A stretch of 31,036 nt of DNA from Desulfobacterales bacterium (GCA_025454075.1 JALOPD010000018.1:1-31036), one strand, 5' to 3'. Counted from the first letter of the stretch, positions 1 through 9,213 are shown. Notes: generated by a model from the letters alone, not told the origin. Program-made: numbers and translations.

Positions 1-2452
1 CCATGGTCATCAGCTCCGGGCTGTAGTAGCCGCCGTGGCCGTAGGTGTAGAAGTCGCTGTTGCGGCGGAAGTGCTGGGCGGTGAAAAACAGGCCGTAGCT
101 GAACTCGTCGCGATCGAAGAGCAGGGTCTGGCCGACGGCCGTGTCGACGTGCACGGCCTGGTTGTCCCAGACGCTGTCGCCCATGTAGTAGTCGAAACCG
201 GCCGATCCGCTCACCCACCACCGGTCGCCGAACGGCCAGGTCTTGCCGGCCTCGATGCCGTTGCGGGTGACCCGTCCCCACTCGTCGTTGCCGTAGGGGT
301 CTTTCTGGCCGACGTAGGAAAGGATCGAATCCTTGACGTTGCTGCGGTGGAGGCCCACGTACCCATCCGACGCGCCGACCCGGACGTCGAAGGTGGGCGT
401 GGGGTCGACGGGCCCGTTGAAAGGGGTGGAGCCGATGCGGATGTCCGTGTGCAGCCGCCCCTCCATGGCGAACCCCACTTCCGGCTGGACCACGAACAGG
501 CTGTCTTCCAGGTCCTGCTTTTTCGCGGCCCCGTCCAGGAACCGGTAATACCGGCCGGCCTGGGGATTGGAGGGGCCGCCGTTGCCGGAGAGATATTTGG
601 GGGTGACGGCCGCGGACCACTGGTTGCCGAGGGCGGTCGGGTAGACGAAGGTGATCGGCAGGGCGGTTTCCTCGAGGTCGCCGAATTTGCCGTCGCCCTG
701 CTTGCTGCGGTGGTAGAGAAAAGCCTCAAGGCGCGGCGAATCCGCGTTGCGGTAGCAGCGGTCGGGGCTCCGGTCGAGCTGGGCGGCCGTGACGGGCGCT
801 CCGCGGTCGAAGAAGAACGGCCCCACCGCCGCTCGGATCGCCGGGTCGGGGTCGTCGGCGAGGCGCTCGGCCATGCCGCGGGCGCGGTCTTCATCCCCGG
901 CCGCGGTGTAAACCCCCAGCAGGCCGCCGGCGAGCGACGGACTGGGTTTGGCGGCGAAGCTTTCCTCCATCAGCGCCCGGGCGTCGTCCCTGCGGCCCTG
1001 CCGGTAGCGCGTCCAGGCCAGAAGCTCTTTCGCCTCCGCGTCCGCGGGGTCGAGCGCCAGGAGTTTTTCAAGGTGCCGGGCCGCCGCGTCCCATTGCCCG
1101 GAGTCATAGGCGTCGGCCGCCTGCTTCCGGTAGACCAGCTGCCTCAGTTGGCGGGTTTCGGCGTCTTCGGAGACCCGGCCTCGGTCCAGGCCCTCCAAGG
1201 CGGCATCGGGGCTGCCGGAATTCAGGCGCGCATACCCCAGGCCCAGGGCGTAGTCCTTGTTGCCGGGGTCCGCCTGGGCCAAGCGGGCGAAGAGCTTCTC
1301 CGCTTCGGAATACTCCCCGCGCTTGAAACGGTGCCAGGCGAGCGCCGACAGGGCGTCGGGGTCCGCCGGCGCGAGCTTGAGGATTTCTTCCGCCAACCGG
1401 GCCTTGGCGTCTGAATCCGCCGGTTGGGCCGCCAGCCGACGCTTCAGGATCTGCAGCTCGAGCGCGTCGAGTTCGGCCGCAGCCTTCGGTGCGGCCTGTC
1501 GCAGCCCGGGTCTCTCTTTTTCAAGCAGCGACAGGGCCTCCTCGTCCGCAAGGGAGTTCATCAGTTCGGCGAGGATGCCCTGGCGCAGCTCCGGAGGCAG
1601 GGGGCATTCCAGGAGCCGGCGCCGCAGTTCCGTCGCCTGCTGCGAGGCGCCGGACTCAGCGAGCCGTTTGGCGATGTCGTGGAAAACGTCCGGCCGGACA
1701 CAATCGGCGAGCGCTTTTTTATGGCTGTCCACGAAGGCCGACAACGCCTGCAGGCCTGCGTCGCGGGGCAGGGAGCGGTGCTCCTTCAGGAGGCGGGCCT
1801 CCAGCAGGCGTTTTTCCCAGGCAGCGCGCTGGTCCGGCGGAAGCTGCGCGATCTGCGCGCGGGCTTCCGGCCAGCGGCCGCTCTGCATCAGGGCGTGAAT
1901 CAGCGCGAGACGGGTCTCCGAGGGCCGGTAGCCTTCGTCCACCAGGTACTCCAGGTGCGCTATGGCCTGGTCGCGGCGGCCCTGCTGGATGAGGCTGTAG
2001 GCGAGCCCCAGGCGGGCGTTCAACGTCTCCTGACGATTGCCGGAGGCGGCCGGCGCGGTGAAAGCCTTGGCGGCGGCGTCGAAGCTGCCGCGGCGATAGA
2101 GCTGCCACGCCTGGGCCAGGGCCGAAGGTTCTGGGCTGCCCGGCGCGACCGGCGGTTTTGCGGCGCCCGCTGGAAACCGCGCATCCCAGCCTTCCAGGAT
2201 GTCGGCATCCTCGGGCGAGGCGTATTCCCAGGGCGGCTCGGCCGGTTCCACCCGGCTGTCGTGAGCCCGGGTGCGCACCTGCTCGTCCGAGCGGCGCTGG
2301 GTGACGCCCTGGGTGTGGTCGTCGGCGCTTTGCCGCGCCGGCGGCGGGTCGCTGCGGAGGACCCGATCCAGGGGCTCCTGGCGGACCTGAGCCCACCCGT
2401 GCGGCGCGGAAGCGGACAGAAACAGGATCGCGATCAACCAAAGCCGAGACAT
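1..2452 (-). CDS. bcsC: BcsC-like cellulose synthase operon protein C, TPR/outer-membrane porin (3' end beyond window)
   Basis: An open frame runs without a stop from an ATG at 2452 to the left edge (817 codons visible). It starts with a signal peptide (MSRLWLIAILFLSASA, then processing near GWAQ), followed by a low-complexity stretch and many helical TPR-type repeats such as residues reading LNARLGLAYSLIQQGRRDQA. At the left edge the frame reads YTYGHGGYYSPE, which matches the G-H-G-G-Y-[FY]-S-P signature near the C-terminal beta-barrel of BcsC. Known role of the family: periplasmic TPR scaffold plus outer-membrane channel that exports cellulose. It begins 5 nt after the bcsZ stop, so it is the last visible gene of the bcs operon. 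The C-terminal end of the barrel lies outside the window. The frame at the start codon and at the GHGGYYSPE motif is the same, so there is no net frameshift. Confidence 0.9.
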   Translation of the reverse strand, partial: MSRLWLIAILFLSASAPHGWAQVRQEPLDRVLRSDPPPARQSADDHTQGVTQRRSDEQVRTRAHDSRVEPAEPPWEYASPEDADILEGWDARFPAGAAKPPVAPGSPEPSALAQAWQLYRRGSFDAAAKAFTAPAASGNRQETLNARLGLAYSLIQQGRRDQAIAHLEYLVDEGYRPSETRLALIHALMQSGRWPEARAQIAQLPPDQRAAWEKRLLEARLLKEHRSLPRDAGLQALSAFVDSHKKALADCVRPDVFHDIAKRLAESGASQQATELRRRLLECPLPPELRQGILAELMNSLADEEALSLLEKERPGLRQAAPKAAAELDALELQILKRRLAAQPADSDAKARLAEEILKLAPADPDALSALAWHRFKRGEYSEAEKLFARLAQADPGNKDYALGLGYARLNSGSPDAALEGLDRGRVSEDAETRQLRQLVYRKQAADAYDSGQWDAAARHLEKLLALDPADAEAKELLAWTRYRQGRRDDARALMEESFAAKPSPSLAGGLLGVYTAAGDEDRARGMAERLADDPDPAIRAAVGPFFFDRGAPVTAAQLDRSPDRCYRNADSPRLEAFLYHRSKQGDGKFGDLEETALPITFVYPTALGNQWSAAVTPKYLSGNGGPSNPQAGRYYRFLDGAAKKQDLEDSLFVVQPEVGFAMEGRLHTDIRIGSTPFNGPVDPTPTFDVRVGASDGYVGLHRSNVKDSILSYVGQKDPYGNDEWGRVTRNGIEAGKTWPFGDRWWVSGSAGFDYYMGDSVWDNQAVHVDTAVGQTLLFDRDEFSYGLFFTAQHFRRNSDFYTYGHGGYYSPELMTM

Positions 2453-2457
2453 CTCGA

Positions 2458-3486
2458 TCAATCCATCCTGCCCGTGGCCAGGAGGAAAAGGGTGTTGGAA
2501 TAATAATCCTTCGGTTCGCGGGCAATCTTCGACGTTGCGTCCTGGAACAGCTTCTGAGCCAGGCCTTCCCGGCCTGCGCGTTGGGCGCTGAGCCCCATCA
2601 CGGCGTAAAACCCCGCCGGCGCTTCCTCCACGTCCACCGACCCATCCACCAGGTTGACCCGGTTCGGCAGGTAGCCGGCGCGCTCGACGAACTGGAGATA
2701 CTCCACGAAGGCGGACGGCTGGCCGCCGCTGCCGTCCCATGCCAGGTAGAGCGGCGCCCGGATGGCCTCATAGCCGAAAAACGGGCTGCGGGCGGCGGCG
2801 ATCGTCACCTGGCCGTTTTCCAGCGCCACCCAGTCCGCCGGCAGCTTCAAACGGGAGAACACCGCCTTTTCCAGGAGCCGCCGGCTGTCCTTGAGGGTTC
2901 GCGTCCAAAAGGCGCCGTCGTCGGCCTTGGCGAACTCGGCAAAGGCCGGCAGCACCAGGTAGCCGATGTTGAAGGTGTTTCCCGCCGGGCCGTTGAAGCC
3001 GAAGTAAGCCGGGGCGATCAGCTGAAACTCGTGCGCGGTCACCGCCAGATGGGTCCGGATGTCGCGGACGATACGCAGGGCCGCCTCGCGGAAGGGTGCG
3101 TGCCCCCAGCGGTCCGCTGCCTTCAGCAAAGCGAATGCGATGAGGATGTCGCCGTCGCTCGCGTTGTTGTAGTCGATGATGCTCCAGCCGCCGTTGGGCC
3201 GCTGGCCCCAGGACCAGGCGAAAAGCGCATCGCGGCGCACCTGCAGGTTGTCGGTGGTCCATCGGAAGATGCGGTCGAAGGCGGCCCGGTCGCCGTTCAT
3301 CAGGGCCAGAAGCAGGCCGTAGCCCTGGCCTTCCGAATGGCTGATGGAGCCCTGAAAAAAATCCACCACGCGGCCGTCGGCGGAAATGAACGCCTGCTGG
3401 TAGCTCTTCCAGTCCGCGGCCGAGCTTGACATCGCGCCCAGGACCAGCACGGCAACGAAGATGGCGGAGCGCCTGAGAACGATCAT
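2458..3486 (-). CDS. bcsZ: BcsZ periplasmic endo-1,4-beta-glucanase, glycoside hydrolase family 8
   Basis: 342 residues. I chose the ATG at 3486 because it overlaps the bcsB stop as ATGA and begins a clear signal peptide (MIVLRRSAIFVAVLVLGAMS, cleavage near SSAADW); a longer in-frame start 21 codons upstream lies within bcsB and would spoil the signal peptide. GH8 landmarks are visible: SHSEGQGYG with the predicted acid Glu52, the SWGQRPNGGW stretch, and NNASDGDILIA. Family knowledge: BcsZ trims beta-1,4-glucan in the periplasm and is needed for normal cellulose output in bcs operons. Length is close to the usual value of about 350-370. It lies third in the operon, translationally coupled to bcsB upstream and 5 nt from bcsC downstream. 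Confidence 0.93.
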   Translation of the reverse strand: MIVLRRSAIFVAVLVLGAMSSSAADWKSYQQAFISADGRVVDFFQGSISHSEGQGYGLLLALMNGDRAAFDRIFRWTTDNLQVRRDALFAWSWGQRPNGGWSIIDYNNASDGDILIAFALLKAADRWGHAPFREAALRIVRDIRTHLAVTAHEFQLIAPAYFGFNGPAGNTFNIGYLVLPAFAEFAKADDGAFWTRTLKDSRRLLEKAVFSRLKLPADWVALENGQVTIAAARSPFFGYEAIRAPLYLAWDGSGGQPSAFVEYLQFVERAGYLPNRVNLVDGSVDVEEAPAGFYAVMGLSAQRAGREGLAQKLFQDATSKIAREPKDYYSNTLFLLATGRMD

Positions 3487-5732
3487 CCTGCGGAAGGATT
3501 CAACCGCTGCTGTCGGCGGCGTTTCAAGAGTTTCAGGATCAAGCCGCACAGGACCAGCAAGATCACCAGCAGCGCGGCCAGCGAAAGGACCGGGTGCGTG
3601 TTGATGAAGTTCTGGACCGCCGGGATGCGGCCGGGGTTTCCCAGGTAATAGCTCGGGCCGATCAGGTGCGCCAGGGTCTCGGGCTCGGGGTTGCCCAGAT
3701 TGACCACGAACAGGTCGCCGCGGCAGCCTCCTTGGACGATGGGGTCCCAGAGCAGCTTGCTGCCGGATAGCAGGTCGTCCCCGGTCCCGGCGGTCAGGAC
3801 CATCACGGTGCGCTCGGCGGCATCGGGGTGTTGGAACTGCATCAGGGCGATGCGCCCCGGGCCCAATGTCCCGGTAAGATCGCCCCTCACCGGGCTTGCG
3901 GCGCTGACGTCCGAAAGGTTGCGCGGCATCTGCTGCGGCGCCGCCGCTTTGGACCAGAAATCGATCGGCGCGGCGGCCTGCGGCTGGGGCCGGAGCATCT
4001 GCGGGAACGACAACCGCAAAGGGTCGATGCCGGCAATGGGGGCCTTTTCAATGACAGGCGCCGGCAGCGAGGGCAGCACACCGGCTACCAGCAGGTCCTT
4101 GCGGGTTTTTTCGGGCTCGTAGCCCATGAGCCAGCTGAGCCCGAACGGCGGAAACCCGATCTTCTGGGCGCTGATGGCCACCACGTTCAGCGCGGCGTTG
4201 GCGGCCGCCAAATTTTTTTCGGTCAGAACCACCGCACTTTCACGCAGGTCCGGCCAGCGCCCCATGGGGAAGGCATCCTGAAAGAACAGGTCGAGCTGGG
4301 GCATCTTGATCCAGTGCGGCACCTCCGGCAGGGTCACCGTGGAGTCGTCGAAAACGGTCAACCGCAGGTTTTCGGTCTGGATCAGAGTGCACTTGTCGGT
4401 GTGCAGCGGCGTGAGTTCGGCTTCGAAGCTCAGCCGGTTCAAGCCCTGCTTGAAGGACGACAGGGGGATGTCCACCCGGTAGCCCTTGAAATAGTCGCCC
4501 TTCGGGTTGTCGAGGCGCACGCCGGAAATGAATTTTCCGTTGAGCTTGACGTTCAGAACGGAATCCGAACGCATGGCCGCGCCGTAGGCCATGTGCAGGA
4601 TCACGCTGGCAAAGGTGTTGGGAGACAGGTAAAGATCGGAAGGAAACCGCAGATCGAGGTCGAGCGGCGGCGGGGATATGTTACGGAACTCCGTCGTGCG
4701 TTTACCCAGGCTTGCCAGCGTGTAGGACCTTCCCGGCAAAAGCCCTCGTTGGAGCATGTGTTCGTCCACTTCCGGGAGTTTCAGGCTCGCGACGCGGGCG
4801 GCCGGAGAGTCCGGGAGCGGGTAGGAGAGCGAGGCAAGTGCGCGGCAGGCCGTCTCAAGCTCCGCCTCGTCTTGGGCGGAGACCACCACCAGCGCCAGAT
4901 GCGGGTTTTCGACGACATCCGGCTGGCCGGGGCCCGGGGCGCTTTTCTTCTCGGGCAGATGGCGGACGGCGATCACCGGCCCGCCGGCGCCCGCCGGCTC
5001 CCCCGGGGCAAGGGCCGGCAGGTCCTTGCGCGCGGCGATCACGATGTTGTCCATGCCGGGCCGCAGGGCCTGGGACAGGATCACCTCCGGCGCCCGGTAC
5101 TCGTAGCGCAGCGCGATGCCCGCGGCGGCCAGGGAGGCCGCCTTGAGATAGCCGGGGTTCAGCTCCGGGATGACCAGGTTGACCCGCGTGTCGAAGATGT
5201 TTCGGGGATCGAACAGGAAATCGGCGATGGCCGAGACCCGTTTGGGCACGGGCACCGGTTCCAGCTCAAAGACGAGGTAGGCCTCGCCCAGATTCAGCCA
5301 GGTCCACAGCTCGGGCGCAAACGGGTCTTCGCACTGCTCGTCGGTGTAGTGCTGGGAAACCCAGAAGTTGCAGGGGTTGTAGCCGGTCTTCAGCAACTCG
5401 CCCGGGATCGGCACGGTCACCTCGCCCTCGGGCGTGTCCGGGTTCAGCCTCACCTGGGCCAGGGGCTGGTCGTGGACGGTGAATATGAGCCGCGAGGTCC
5501 GGGGAATGAGGGCCGATGAATTAACGTAGTTGAAGTGGAGCGTCGCTTTCAGGACTTTCCAGCGCGCGGGAATGGGGAGGGTGAAGCTGTAACTGTCCAT
5601 CGACCCCCGCAACTGGTGATCCTCTATCGGGGCCAGTTTTTTCAGGGGGATCCGCATGGTGGCCGCTGCGGCCGTATCGATCACCAAAAGCAACGAAATG
5701 CTCAGAAGGATCAATGCCTTGAGGGGTTTCAT
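3483..5732 (-). CDS. bcsB: BcsB periplasmic, membrane-anchored cellulose synthase subunit
   Basis: 749 residues. A signal peptide covers about residues 1-24 (MKPLKALILLSISLLLVIDT), followed by a long beta-rich periplasmic region and a single C-terminal membrane helix at about 713-735 with a basic tail (LLKRRRQQR). This layout matches BcsB, which carries carbohydrate-binding and flavodoxin-like domains and uses its C-terminal helix to activate BcsA. The stretch CNFWVSQHYTDEQCEDP and the region around FFKGYRVDIPLSSF-like residues are typical of the family. An AAAGGAGA ribosome site lies about 13 nt upstream of the ATG. The 5' 212 nt are also covered by the annotated bcsA frame, which is unusual (see findings). 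The stop overlaps the bcsZ start by 4 nt. Confidence 0.92.
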   Translation of the reverse strand: MKPLKALILLSISLLLVIDTAAAATMRIPLKKLAPIEDHQLRGSMDSYSFTLPIPARWKVLKATLHFNYVNSSALIPRTSRLIFTVHDQPLAQVRLNPDTPEGEVTVPIPGELLKTGYNPCNFWVSQHYTDEQCEDPFAPELWTWLNLGEAYLVFELEPVPVPKRVSAIADFLFDPRNIFDTRVNLVIPELNPGYLKAASLAAAGIALRYEYRAPEVILSQALRPGMDNIVIAARKDLPALAPGEPAGAGGPVIAVRHLPEKKSAPGPGQPDVVENPHLALVVVSAQDEAELETACRALASLSYPLPDSPAARVASLKLPEVDEHMLQRGLLPGRSYTLASLGKRTTEFRNISPPPLDLDLRFPSDLYLSPNTFASVILHMAYGAAMRSDSVLNVKLNGKFISGVRLDNPKGDYFKGYRVDIPLSSFKQGLNRLSFEAELTPLHTDKCTLIQTENLRLTVFDDSTVTLPEVPHWIKMPQLDLFFQDAFPMGRWPDLRESAVVLTEKNLAAANAALNVVAISAQKIGFPPFGLSWLMGYEPEKTRKDLLVAGVLPSLPAPVIEKAPIAGIDPLRLSFPQMLRPQPQAAAPIDFWSKAAAPQQMPRNLSDVSAASPVRGDLTGTLGPGRIALMQFQHPDAAERTVMVLTAGTGDDLLSGSKLLWDPIVQGGCRGDLFVVNLGNPEPETLAHLIGPSYYLGNPGRIPAVQNFINTHPVLSLAALLVILLVLCGLILKLLKRRRQQRLNPSAG

Positions 5733-8124
5733 CGAGGAGTGCGCGTCTCCTTTCTATATGTATGGAATTGCAGGACTTTACTATCAATCCGGCTGCAAAG
5801 TCCAGAAAAATACGCGCGACCCCGTCGACGTTGCGCAGGGAGCCTTTCCCCCCGATGGCGAGCAGGTTGATGAACCCTCTGAAAGAGCTTAGTTTTCTGC
5901 CGATCTCGGCTTCGTAGAAATATTTCAGCCGGCGGCTGTCGCCGTAGACGAAGCCGATGATCTCCCGGCGGCTGATCTCGCTGGGTTGTTCAAACTCGCA
6001 GCCAAGGCTCATCCCGGCCGGCCCGCAGTCGCGGCGGGTCACCCGGGCGGGGAGGGCGAACGGGCGGCGGACGCGGCCCTCCGTCTCGAGGACGATGCGG
6101 TCCCCGGGGATGTCAAAAATCTCATCGGTCGTGAGCCCCGCGCCGCGGGTGGACAGATCGGTAAGGGTGGCGGCCATGCAGGTGTCCGACCCGGGCAGGC
6201 GGATCGAGATCGGCTCGTGGGTTTCGTAGCGGTGGGACCGCCGCAGCTGCCGCCGCTCCCACACCACCCCCAGGCAGCACAGCGTCAACAGCAGGTTGAA
6301 GGTGTTCCAGATCGAGCAGACGAGCACCGTGTCCCAGAGCAGCGGGTCGGAGGCCCAGCGCCAGGCTCCGGCCAGGTAGCCCGCCACGGAGAGCAGGAAC
6401 ATCAAGTAGAACGGGGCTGAGAGCGGCGTGAGGGAGTCCCTGCGGCGCGATATGGTCTTCGGCGTGACCTTGAAGGTCGGCCGGCGCGGGTTGAGAAGGA
6501 CGGACAATACGGCCGGCGCCAGGAAAATGCTCTGAATGGTTTCGAAGATCTCCGAGAAGAACGGGTGGCGCATCCGGCCATAGAGGTAATTGGCCACGTA
6601 ATACGACGCCATCACGTGGGGCACGGCGTAAAGCAGGATCTGCTCCAGGGAGGCGTTGTAGACCCGCATGCCGAAAAACAGGAACATGAGGGGGGAGACG
6701 AAAAATATGACGCGCGCAAAACCGAACAGCCAGAACAGGCACGAGTTGAAATAGCAGATGCGCTGGGTGAGCCTCAAGCCCTTCCGTCGCAGGGGGTTTT
6801 TGAGAAGCAGGATCTGGGTCATGCCCTGGGCCCAGCGGCTGCGCTGCAGGATGAAGTCGTCGAAGGACTCCGGCGACAGCCCCATGCTCATCGGCTTGTT
6901 GAGGTAGACGCTGTTGTACCCTTTGCTGTGAAGCACCAGGGAGGTCTCCGCGTCCTCGGTCACCGTGTCGCGGGCAATGCCCCCGATCTCCGTCAGAGCG
7001 CTGCGGCGCAGAAGGGCGGCGGAGCCGCAGAAAAAGGAGGAGTTCCAGAAATCCAGGCCGAGCTGCACCGCACCGTAGAACATCTCGTTCTCGTTGGGGC
7101 TGCGGCGGTGGGTGTCGAGGTTCTTCTCGATCGGGGTCGGGTTGATGAAGAAATGCGGGGTCTGCACCAGGAAAAGTTTTTCATCGGCCAGGAAAAAACC
7201 GACGGTGTTCCGGAGCAGGTCCTGCGTGGGAACATGGTCGCAGTCCAGGATGAGGATCAGCTCTCCGCGGCTGCGACCGAAACCGGTGTTGACGCAGGCG
7301 GCCTTGTCGCGGTCCTTTTCGTCGTCCCCGCCGGCGCTCCTGAGAAGCCCTTCGTTGATGTTTCCGGCCTTGGCATGTTGATTGCTCTCGCGGGCGAGGT
7401 AGTTCAGCCCCAGCCGGGAGCACATGGACCTCAGGCGGTCGACCCGTTGACGGGCGGCCTCGGCGCGCAGCGGGTCCGGGTCGTTGAGCTTTTGCGCGGT
7501 CCCGCCGTCGTCCAGGATGTAGATGTTGAGTTTTTCCTTCGGGTAGTCCAGGTGCGTGCAGGCCGCGGCCGTGACGTAAACGACCTCCACGTCCTCGTTG
7601 TAGGTCGGAATGAAAACGTCCACGGTCGGCAGTCGATCCGGGTCGCTCGGCAGGGGCGGGATCTTCCGGGTGAGGGGCGAGATGTTCACGAACATCCCCA
7701 TCACGTGGATGCAGATGCCGTAGGTCTCGGCGAGATACAGCAGGACCAGGAAGGTGAAATCCCAGCCCCCCGGGTAGCCGAGGGTTTCGGTGGTGCGGAA
7801 CATCCAGTAGCGCAGGGTGACATACGTGCCGACCAGGATGACCGCGACGCGGCTCCAGTCGGGCCGCGCGCCGCGCGCCCCGCCGGCGAGGTAGAGCGCC
7901 ACCAGCAGGCCAATGCTCAGAAGTAACTGGTTTTCCGTGGAAAGGCGCACGGCCGTCAGCAGAAACACCGCCGCGAGCAGGCCGGCGACCAGAGATCTCT
8001 GCAGGGCACCGGCGCCGCTGGGTGGTGCTTCCACTTTTGCCCGGCCGCTGTCGGGACATTGCGGATTCAATCGACTCACCTCGGAGACGGAAATGACATG
8101 GAGGCGGGCATGCCGTTGCTCCAC
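5521..8124 (-). CDS. bcsA: BcsA cellulose synthase catalytic subunit with c-di-GMP-binding PilZ domain
   Basis: 867 residues as read. N-terminal membrane helices (about 43-150) precede a GT2 domain with the D,D,D,QxxRW set: DDG at 205-207, DCD at 294-296, TED at 389-391 and QRSRW at 427-431. Further helices follow at about 455-620, then a PilZ domain with RxxxR (628-632) and DxSxxG (656-661), the c-di-GMP-binding motifs. The protein polymerises UDP-glucose into beta-1,4-glucan and exports it through the inner membrane, under c-di-GMP control. The start is uncertain: GTG at 8124 has no clear ribosome site, while a TTG at 8070 follows GAGGTGA. The last roughly 70 residues lie over bcsB and look like non-coding translation. 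I suspect a one-base frameshift at the six-G run (5848-5853) and a real end near 5784. Confidence 0.92.
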   Translation of the reverse strand: MEQRHARLHVISVSEVSRLNPQCPDSGRAKVEAPPSGAGALQRSLVAGLLAAVFLLTAVRLSTENQLLLSIGLLVALYLAGGARGARPDWSRVAVILVGTYVTLRYWMFRTTETLGYPGGWDFTFLVLLYLAETYGICIHVMGMFVNISPLTRKIPPLPSDPDRLPTVDVFIPTYNEDVEVVYVTAAACTHLDYPKEKLNIYILDDGGTAQKLNDPDPLRAEAARQRVDRLRSMCSRLGLNYLARESNQHAKAGNINEGLLRSAGGDDEKDRDKAACVNTGFGRSRGELILILDCDHVPTQDLLRNTVGFFLADEKLFLVQTPHFFINPTPIEKNLDTHRRSPNENEMFYGAVQLGLDFWNSSFFCGSAALLRRSALTEIGGIARDTVTEDAETSLVLHSKGYNSVYLNKPMSMGLSPESFDDFILQRSRWAQGMTQILLLKNPLRRKGLRLTQRICYFNSCLFWLFGFARVIFFVSPLMFLFFGMRVYNASLEQILLYAVPHVMASYYVANYLYGRMRHPFFSEIFETIQSIFLAPAVLSVLLNPRRPTFKVTPKTISRRRDSLTPLSAPFYLMFLLSVAGYLAGAWRWASDPLLWDTVLVCSIWNTFNLLLTLCCLGVVWERRQLRRSHRYETHEPISIRLPGSDTCMAATLTDLSTRGAGLTTDEIFDIPGDRIVLETEGRVRRPFALPARVTRRDCGPAGMSLGCEFEQPSEISRREIIGFVYGDSRRLKYFYEAEIGRKLSSFRGFINLLAIGGKGSLRNVDGVARIFLDFAAGLIVKSCNSIHIERRRALLDETPQGIDPSEHFVAFGDRYGRSGHHADPPEKTGPDRGSPVAGVDGQLQLHPPHSRALESPESDAPLQLR

Positions 8125-8283
8125 AAAGGAAGTATCGGCCGTTCGGGTAATTGCATGAGCCGGGAAGGGCCACCGGCTGGGGGGACCCGGCTGTGCAGAC
8201 GGCCCATAACCGGCCCCGCGTCGGGTGAAACGATCCGTTTGCCCAAGCCGTATGACGCCGGGGGGCTTGAAGCGGGACCTGCC

Positions 8284-8311
8284 TTGACAAGCGGTTCAGC
8301 CGCTGTATGAT
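8284..8311 (+). promoter_or_regulatory. Sigma-70-type promoter for the Mrp-family gene
   Basis: TTGACA at 8284-8289 and TATGAT at 8306-8311 with a 16-nt spacer. The predicted start of transcription is near 8318, about 47 nt before the ATG at 8365, which has an AAAGGAG ribosome site at 8348-8354. This is the best consensus promoter in the window. The remainder of the gap to bcsA (8125-8283) holds no promoter that I can place for bcsA. Confidence 0.7.
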
Positions 8312-8340
8312 AATTTTCCGTTGCTGAACCCTATCTATTA
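8293..8340. promoter_or_regulatory. Perfect 8-bp inverted repeat around the -10 box; possible operator
   Basis: GGTTCAGC at 8293-8300 and its exact complement GCTGAACC at 8333-8340 flank the -10 box and predicted start site, 40 bp from arm to arm. The left arm lies inside the -35/-10 spacer. The position suggests a repressor site, but the arms are short and no regulator is encoded next to it. As RNA only the right arm would be transcribed, so it is not an attenuator hairpin. Confidence 0.35.
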
Positions 8341-8364
8341 AGGATTCAAAAGGAGACACATCGC

Positions 8365-9213
8365 ATGGCGGAGATCCTCGACAAGGTGCCCAAGAGCCCC
8401 AAACAACTCAAGGAGGAGCAGGACGCCTCGGTGGCAGGCTCGCTCAACCGGATCAAAAGCAAGTTTCTCGTGATGAGCGGCAAGGGCGGGGTGGGCAAGA
8501 CCAGCACGGCGGTCAACATCGCCATCGCGCTGGCGAACAAGGGGTTCAAGGTCGGGATCATGGATGTGGACCTGCACGGCCCCGACGTGCCGCGCATGCT
8601 GGGGCTGACCGGCATGCCGGACGTTAACAGCAACCGCAAGCTCAACCCCATGCCCTACTCGGACCGCTTGGCGGCGATTTCCATGGAATCGTTTCTTCCC
8701 AAGCGCGACGATGCGATCATCTGGCGCGGGCCGCTGAAATTTTCCGCCATCCGCCAGTTCATCGCCGACGTGGAGTGGGGCGAACTGGACTTTCTCATCA
8801 TCGATTCCCCGCCCGGCACCGGCGACGAGCCGCTCACCGTGGCGCAGCAGATCCAGGATGCCAAGGCCGTTATCGTGACGACCCCCCAAGAGGTCGCCCT
8901 GGCCGACGTGCGCAAGTCGATCAATTTCTGCCGCACCGTCAACCTCGAGATGTTCGGCCTGGTTGAAAACATGAGCGGGCTGAACTGCCCGCACTGCGGG
9001 GAGAGCATCGATCTGTTCGGTGCGGGCGGCGGCGAGCGAACCGCCCAGGAGATGGGGATCGCCTTCCTGGGCCGGATCCCCATGGACCCGCGCATGGTCG
9101 CCTGCGGCGACTCCGGCGTCTCCTTTCAGAAATCCTACCCCGACTCGGCCGTCTCCAAGGCTTTCAACGCGATCGCGGAACGGATGGCGCAGTCTTTCTT
9201 GCCCGGCCGGTGA
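8365..9213 (+). CDS. mrp: Mrp/NBP35/ApbC-family P-loop ATPase (iron-sulfur cluster carrier)
   Basis: 282 residues. After a short charged N-terminus the protein has the deviant Walker A motif GKGGVGKT at 39-46, then MDVDLHGPDVPRMLG and IDSPPGTGDE, all typical of the Mrp/NBP35 branch of the MinD/ParA superfamily. The NCPHCG stretch provides the CxxC pair (Cys208, Cys211) that in this family bridges an Fe-S cluster between two subunits. Known role: ATP-dependent scaffold or carrier for 4Fe-4S clusters in the cytoplasm. It lacks the N-terminal DUF59/MIP18 domain found in E. coli Mrp, as is usual for shorter anaerobe versions. Its own promoter (8284-8311) and strong ribosome site indicate separate transcription. 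A useful partner for the Fe-S enzymes encoded nearby, such as the aldehyde oxidoreductase, though that link is inferred. Confidence 0.93.
   Translation: MAEILDKVPKSPKQLKEEQDASVAGSLNRIKSKFLVMSGKGGVGKTSTAVNIAIALANKGFKVGIMDVDLHGPDVPRMLGLTGMPDVNSNRKLNPMPYSDRLAAISMESFLPKRDDAIIWRGPLKFSAIRQFIADVEWGELDFLIIDSPPGTGDEPLTVAQQIQDAKAVIVTTPQEVALADVRKSINFCRTVNLEMFGLVENMSGLNCPHCGESIDLFGAGGGERTAQEMGIAFLGRIPMDPRMVACGDSGVSFQKSYPDSAVSKAFNAIAERMAQSFLPGR

Noticed and set aside
35..2503. Long plus-strand frames opposite bcsC and bcsZ
   Set aside because: They are shadows of the GC-rich minus-strand genes; their translations are low-complexity and lack ribosome sites, while the opposite strand has BcsC and BcsZ motifs.
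8170..8260. Possible c-di-GMP (GEMM-type) riboswitch upstream of bcsA on the minus strand, from GGGCAAAC and GACGC stretches
   Set aside because: The two short matches are there, but I could not fold the GNRA-capped P2 helix or the tetraloop receptor, and AAAG is replaced by GGGG. A covariance-model search would decide.
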